A stretch of 8,191 bases of DNA from an uncultured Ignavibacteria bacterium (lineage in GTDB: Bacteria; Bacteroidota; Ignavibacteria; Ignavibacteriales; Melioribacteraceae): assembly GCA_937930275.1 (NCBI GenBank), contig CALGLM010000411.1, positions 1 to 8,191 on the forward strand, given 5' to 3'. Made by a program: the position numbers and the translations under genes. A model generated the notes under the pieces. That model was not told where the DNA came from, ran no database searches, and was given only the letters and a program-made list of their open reading frames with translations. Of the stretch, positions 5,846 through 8,191 are shown piece by piece; position 1 is the stretch's first letter; each line of letters opens with the position of its first letter.

Positions 5846-6853
5846 TTATTCAAAATCGTGTTCAAAATAATTAATTGTTCTATCTACTTCTCCCGTATTT
5901 TTTCTTATTTTTTCGTTCAATCTATCTTTAAATATTTGTGAAGCATCATAACCGTAATGTTTTAACAAATAGTTTAGCGCAATAACTTCCGATATAACGG
6001 TAATGTTTTTGCCGGGAATAATCGGTAGTTTAATATAGGGAATATCAACATCTAAGATATTTGTTGTAGGATTATCTAAACCAAGTCTGTTATATTCGTT
6101 TTTTTCATCCCATAGTTCTAATTCAATAACAACTTCAAGTCTTTTTTGAAAACGAATAGCTCTTACACCAAACATACTTCTAACATCTATTAAACCGACA
6201 CCTCTAATTTCCATAAAGTGTCCTACCAATTCAGTTCCGCTTCCTATTAGTATTCCTTCCCCTTTTTTGGTAAAAACTATCACATCATCAGCAACAAGTC
6301 TATGTCCCCTTTCAACAAGATCTAATGCTACTTCACTTTTACCTATTCCGCTTTTTCCGACAAAAAGTATTCCGGCACCGTAAACATCAACAAAAGAACC
6401 GTGCAAAGTAACTTGAGGTGAAAACTGATCATCAAGGAAATCACTTATTAAATATGCAAGTTTAGTTGTTAAATAAGGAGAGCTGAATACCGGAATATGA
6501 AAGTTTGAAGCACATTCTAAAAGTCCTTCGGGCGATTTGTTATTGTTAGTAATAATAACGCAAGGAATATCAAACTTAAATATATTTTCAAGTGCTTTGA
6601 ATCTTTCATCAATTGACAAATTATTTAAGTACTTTACTTCGGTATTACCGAAAATTTGAATTCTTGAATGTGTAAATAAATCCACAAACCCGGCTAAAGC
6701 TAATCCGGGTCTGTGAATATTTTGATCTTTAATTATTCTATTTAAGTTAACCGAATCGTTACATAAGGTAATCTTAAATCTATCTTTTGTATTTTTATAA
6801 AAATATTCTACACTTATTGTATCTTTTCGTATAACTCGTGATTGTTTGAACAT
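5846..6853 (-). CDS. hprK: HPr kinase/phosphorylase
   Basis: A 335-residue cytosolic enzyme that phosphorylates and dephosphorylates a serine of HPr in response to ATP, phosphate and glycolytic intermediates. The N-terminal domain spans about 1-135 and includes HRPGLALAGF (47-56). The C-terminal kinase domain has His151-Gly, the P-loop GKSGIGKS (166-173), ADDV (188-191), the family signature MEIRGVGLIDV (214-224), and a C-terminal IPGKNITVISEVIALNY stretch (279-295), where most family members I know read PGRN. Length is slightly above the roughly 310 residues of Firmicute HprK because of a C-terminal tail. No HPr or PTS gene is in the window. The ATG lies only 2 nt after the hpf stop, with no Shine-Dalgarno, so translation is probably coupled to hpf. 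It is followed by a 64-nt gap with a promoter for the next run. Confidence 0.96.
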   Translation of the reverse strand: MFKQSRVIRKDTISVEYFYKNTKDRFKITLCNDSVNLNRIIKDQNIHRPGLALAGFVDLFTHSRIQIFGNTEVKYLNNLSIDERFKALENIFKFDIPCVIITNNNKSPEGLLECASNFHIPVFSSPYLTTKLAYLISDFLDDQFSPQVTLHGSFVDVYGAGILFVGKSGIGKSEVALDLVERGHRLVADDVIVFTKKGEGILIGSGTELVGHFMEIRGVGLIDVRSMFGVRAIRFQKRLEVVIELELWDEKNEYNRLGLDNPTTNILDVDIPYIKLPIIPGKNITVISEVIALNYLLKHYGYDASQIFKDRLNEKIRKNTGEVDRTINYFEHDFE

Positions 6854-6855
6854 AA

Positions 6856-7158
6856 TTAACGAATATTAGCCATTTTTTTTGTCTTAACTTTTCGTAACTG
6901 ACGGACTAATTTTTCAGTAGCAAGAGAAACCGATTTTTCAAATTCTTCCGTAGTTTCCGAAACAGAGAGTGTTTTACCCGGAATTTTAATCACAATTTCC
7001 GAAGTTTTTTCACTTTCTTTTAAGTGTGTAAAGCTAAGTATTACGTTTGCCTCCAGTATTTCATCATTATACTTTTCTAAAGAGGAAACTTCATTTTTGA
7101 TAAAATCTTTTAGGGAATCTTTAGCCCTAAATTTTCTGGATGTGATTTGAATGTTCAT
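6856..7158 (-). CDS. hpf: short-form ribosome hibernation promoting factor (HPF/RaiA family)
   Basis: A 100-residue protein covering just the S30AE domain: an N-terminal beta strand (MNIQITSRKF), the helix around KDFIKNEVSSLEKY (17-30), central strands (36-66), a second helix (71-91), and a basic end RQLRKVKTKK (86-95). Such proteins bind the 30S decoding centre and inactivate ribosomes when growth slows. It lacks the C-terminal dimerisation domain of long-form HPF, so ribosome dimers, if formed, would not arise through that domain. ATG is preceded by AGGAG at a 5-nt spacing, overlapping the xerC stop codon. It lies 8 nt after xerC and 2 nt before hprK. Adjacent hpf and hprK also occur in the rpoN-hpf-ptsN-hprK cluster of Betaproteobacteria. 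Conserved catalytic residues are not expected in this family. Confidence 0.93.
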   Translation of the reverse strand: MNIQITSRKFRAKDSLKDFIKNEVSSLEKYNDEILEANVILSFTHLKESEKTSEIVIKIPGKTLSVSETTEEFEKSVSLATEKLVRQLRKVKTKKMANIR

Positions 7159-7163
7159 AACAA

Positions 7164-7168
7164 CTCCT
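7164..7168 (-). promoter_or_regulatory. Shine-Dalgarno of hpf, overlapping the xerC stop codon
   Basis: The minus strand reads TAGGAGTTGTTATG. The TAG stop of xerC supplies the first bases of AGGAG, and the hpf ATG follows 5 nt later. Spacing and sequence are near ideal, and the overlap suggests translational coupling. Confidence 0.75.
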
Positions 7169-8057
7169 ATGATTTTGGATGGGCTGTTTTATATGTGTTT
7201 TTTAATCGCTCTATACTAACATGTGTATAGATTTGCGTTGTAGATAAATTTTCATGTCCTAACATTTCTTTTACCGCCATTAAATCCGCTCCTCTGTCTA
7301 ACATGTGTGTTGCTGCTGCATGTCGTAAAACGTGCGGACTTTTCTTCTCTATATCGCTTACAAAGCTTAAATATTTGTTTATTACTCTATATACATATTT
7401 AGCGTAAATTGGGTTTCCGTTTTTTGTTAAAAATAATTGTTCTTCGTCATTTTTATTATCCCTTATTTTTACATAAGCCAATATATTATTAATTGTCTGT
7501 TTTCCTATAGGAACTATTCTATATTTTGAACCTTTTCCAAAAACTCTAACAGTCCCATTTTTTATATCGATATCGTTAAGTTTTATTCCGCAGGTTTCAC
7601 TTACTCGCAAGGCACAAGAGTACGTTAAATCAATCACAGCTTTATACAGAAAACGGGAGTATTCGTCTGCAATAGATTCTTCTAATATAGAAAAAATTTT
7701 GTCAATTGAGTTTACATTAACCGTTTCGGGAAGTTTTCTTTTGCTTTTTGGGTTTTTGATATATTTTAATGGATTATCAACTATTAGATTCTGTTCTAAA
7801 CAATAGTCAATAAAACTGCGTAAGGATGCTAATTTTCGTGAAATTGATGTTGCTGCAATTTTCTCCGAATTTAAATATATTATAAAATTACGAATTAGTC
7901 GTTCATTTAAATCTTTAAGCTCAAACTTTTTATTCAACCCGCAAAATAAAAAAAACTGCTTTAAATCATTTGAATAAGATATCTCGGTGTTTTCCGAAAC
8001 CCGTCTTACCCCCGAAATATATTTTATATAATTATCTATCGTATTTTCAATATTCAT
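7167..8057 (-). CDS. xerC: XerC/XerD-type tyrosine recombinase
   Basis: At 296 residues it matches chromosomal Xer proteins, which resolve chromosome dimers at dif during cell division. The N-terminal SAM-like core-binding domain spans about 5-95 (with SISRKLASLRSF at 71-82). The catalytic domain spans about 113-292 and has the full set of active residues: Arg151 in CALRVSE, Lys175 in FGKGSKYR, His242 and Arg245 in HVLRH, His268 in LGHENLSTTQIYTH, and nucleophile Tyr277. There are no extra DNA-binding domains and no flanking attachment repeats, which argues for a housekeeping enzyme rather than a phage integrase. I cannot separate XerC from XerD by eye; xerC is chosen because I recall the recombinase placed next to hpf in Bacteroidota usually being named so. 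It is the first gene after a 134-nt stretch with a probable promoter; hpf follows after 8 nt. Confidence 0.93.
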   Translation of the reverse strand: MNIENTIDNYIKYISGVRRVSENTEISYSNDLKQFFLFCGLNKKFELKDLNERLIRNFIIYLNSEKIAATSISRKLASLRSFIDYCLEQNLIVDNPLKYIKNPKSKRKLPETVNVNSIDKIFSILEESIADEYSRFLYKAVIDLTYSCALRVSETCGIKLNDIDIKNGTVRVFGKGSKYRIVPIGKQTINNILAYVKIRDNKNDEEQLFLTKNGNPIYAKYVYRVINKYLSFVSDIEKKSPHVLRHAAATHMLDRGADLMAVKEMLGHENLSTTQIYTHVSIERLKNTYKTAHPKS

Positions 8058-8191
8058 TTCTAACGATGAATTTATTCAATTGGCAAAATAGCAAGTTTTT
8101 AATAAAAGTCAACTACTTTTTTTATTTTGAAGAATTTACGAATTACATCACAAAAAATGTTACCGAAAAGATTTTGAAAAAAGGTCGTTGC
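8058..8191. other. Upstream region of xerC; no gene recognised
   Basis: This AT-rich 134-nt stretch reaches the window edge. One minus-strand frame is open from the edge to a TAA at about 8100, and one plus-strand frame is open to the right edge, but neither has a recognisable protein motif. No tRNA cloverleaf or strong hairpin with a U-tract was seen. It holds the probable xerC promoter. The next upstream gene must lie beyond the window. Confidence 0.5.
8083..8112 (-). promoter_or_regulatory. Probable promoter of xerC-hpf-hprK (TTGAC ... TATTTTGC)
   Basis: On the minus strand TTGAC (8112-8108) is followed by TATTTTGC (8090-8083). Measured from TTG the spacing is 19 nt, near the Bacteroidota pattern with one T missing from TAnnTTTG. 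Read as a sigma-70 pair, TTGACT and TATTTT are 16 nt apart. The element ends 25 nt before the xerC ATG, leaving a short leader with only a weak Shine-Dalgarno. Confidence 0.55.

Noticed and set aside
7167..8057. Tyrosine recombinase as a mobile-element or integron integrase
   Set aside because: Length and motifs match housekeeping Xer proteins, the neighbours are core genes, and no attachment-site repeats, cassettes or tRNA target are visible.
8098..8191. Possible C-terminal end of an upstream minus-strand gene ending with TAA near 8100
   Set aside because: The roughly 30 open codons have no recognisable motif, are Phe/Lys-rich as expected from AT-rich non-coding DNA, and would run through the probable -35 region of xerC.
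1..8191. CRISPR array, tRNA/rRNA genes, riboswitch or phage-defence system
   Set aside because: No spaced direct repeats, no cloverleaf, no long leader and no defence-type domains were seen. Nearly all sequence is accounted for by ten core-type genes.

Overview
The window is strongly AT-rich and every gene I can support lies on the minus strand, so transcription runs from high to low coordinates. It looks like a chromosomal housekeeping segment from the FCB group (Bacteroidota, Chlorobiota or Ignavibacteriota-like). Four things point there: HolB, the M23 peptidase and the DUF2795 protein resemble the versions I associate with that group; xerC is followed by a short-form hpf; one promoter fits the Bacteroidota pattern (TTG, about 20 bp, TAnnTTTG); and there is an HPr kinase. 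Several genes have clear Shine-Dalgarno sequences (GGAGGT, AGGAG, GAGGA). These are generally weak or absent in Bacteroidia and Flavobacteriia, so I lean towards an Ignavibacteria, Kapabacteria or Chlorobi relative. The placement is inference, not identification.

Layout in transcription order. (1) 8191-8058: non-coding as far as I can see, with a probable promoter. (2) 8057-5846: xerC-type tyrosine recombinase, short ribosome hibernation factor hpf, and HPr kinase/phosphorylase hprK, separated by 8 and 2 nt. (3) 5845-5782: a 64-nt gap with a Bacteroidota-type promoter and almost no leader. (4) 5781-1: a membrane-anchored M23 peptidase, a small acidic DUF2795 protein, holB (clamp-loader delta prime), ricT (PSP1 family), an acetyl-CoA acetyltransferase, a 3-hydroxyacyl-CoA dehydrogenase, and the first 195 codons of a ClC chloride channel/antiporter that runs off the left edge. 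Gaps in this run are 7-18 nt, so it reads as one long operon.

The window combines chromosome maintenance (XerC, HolB), translation and energy-state control (HPF, HprK), cell-wall remodelling (M23), an Fe-S regulatory protein (RicT), the first two steps of acetyl-CoA condensation to 3-hydroxybutyryl-CoA (thiolase and dehydrogenase), and anion transport (ClC). I see no CRISPR array, transposase, prophage, tRNA or rRNA.

I found no convincing undescribed system. The points most worth a second look are a RicT that gains an N-terminal cysteine cluster but stops right after its last CxxxxCC motif, stop codons fused to Shine-Dalgarno sequences at three junctions (two of them before TTG starts), an unusual GEGIP selectivity-filter motif in the ClC next to a 9-bp tandem duplication, and the tight hpf-hprK pair.
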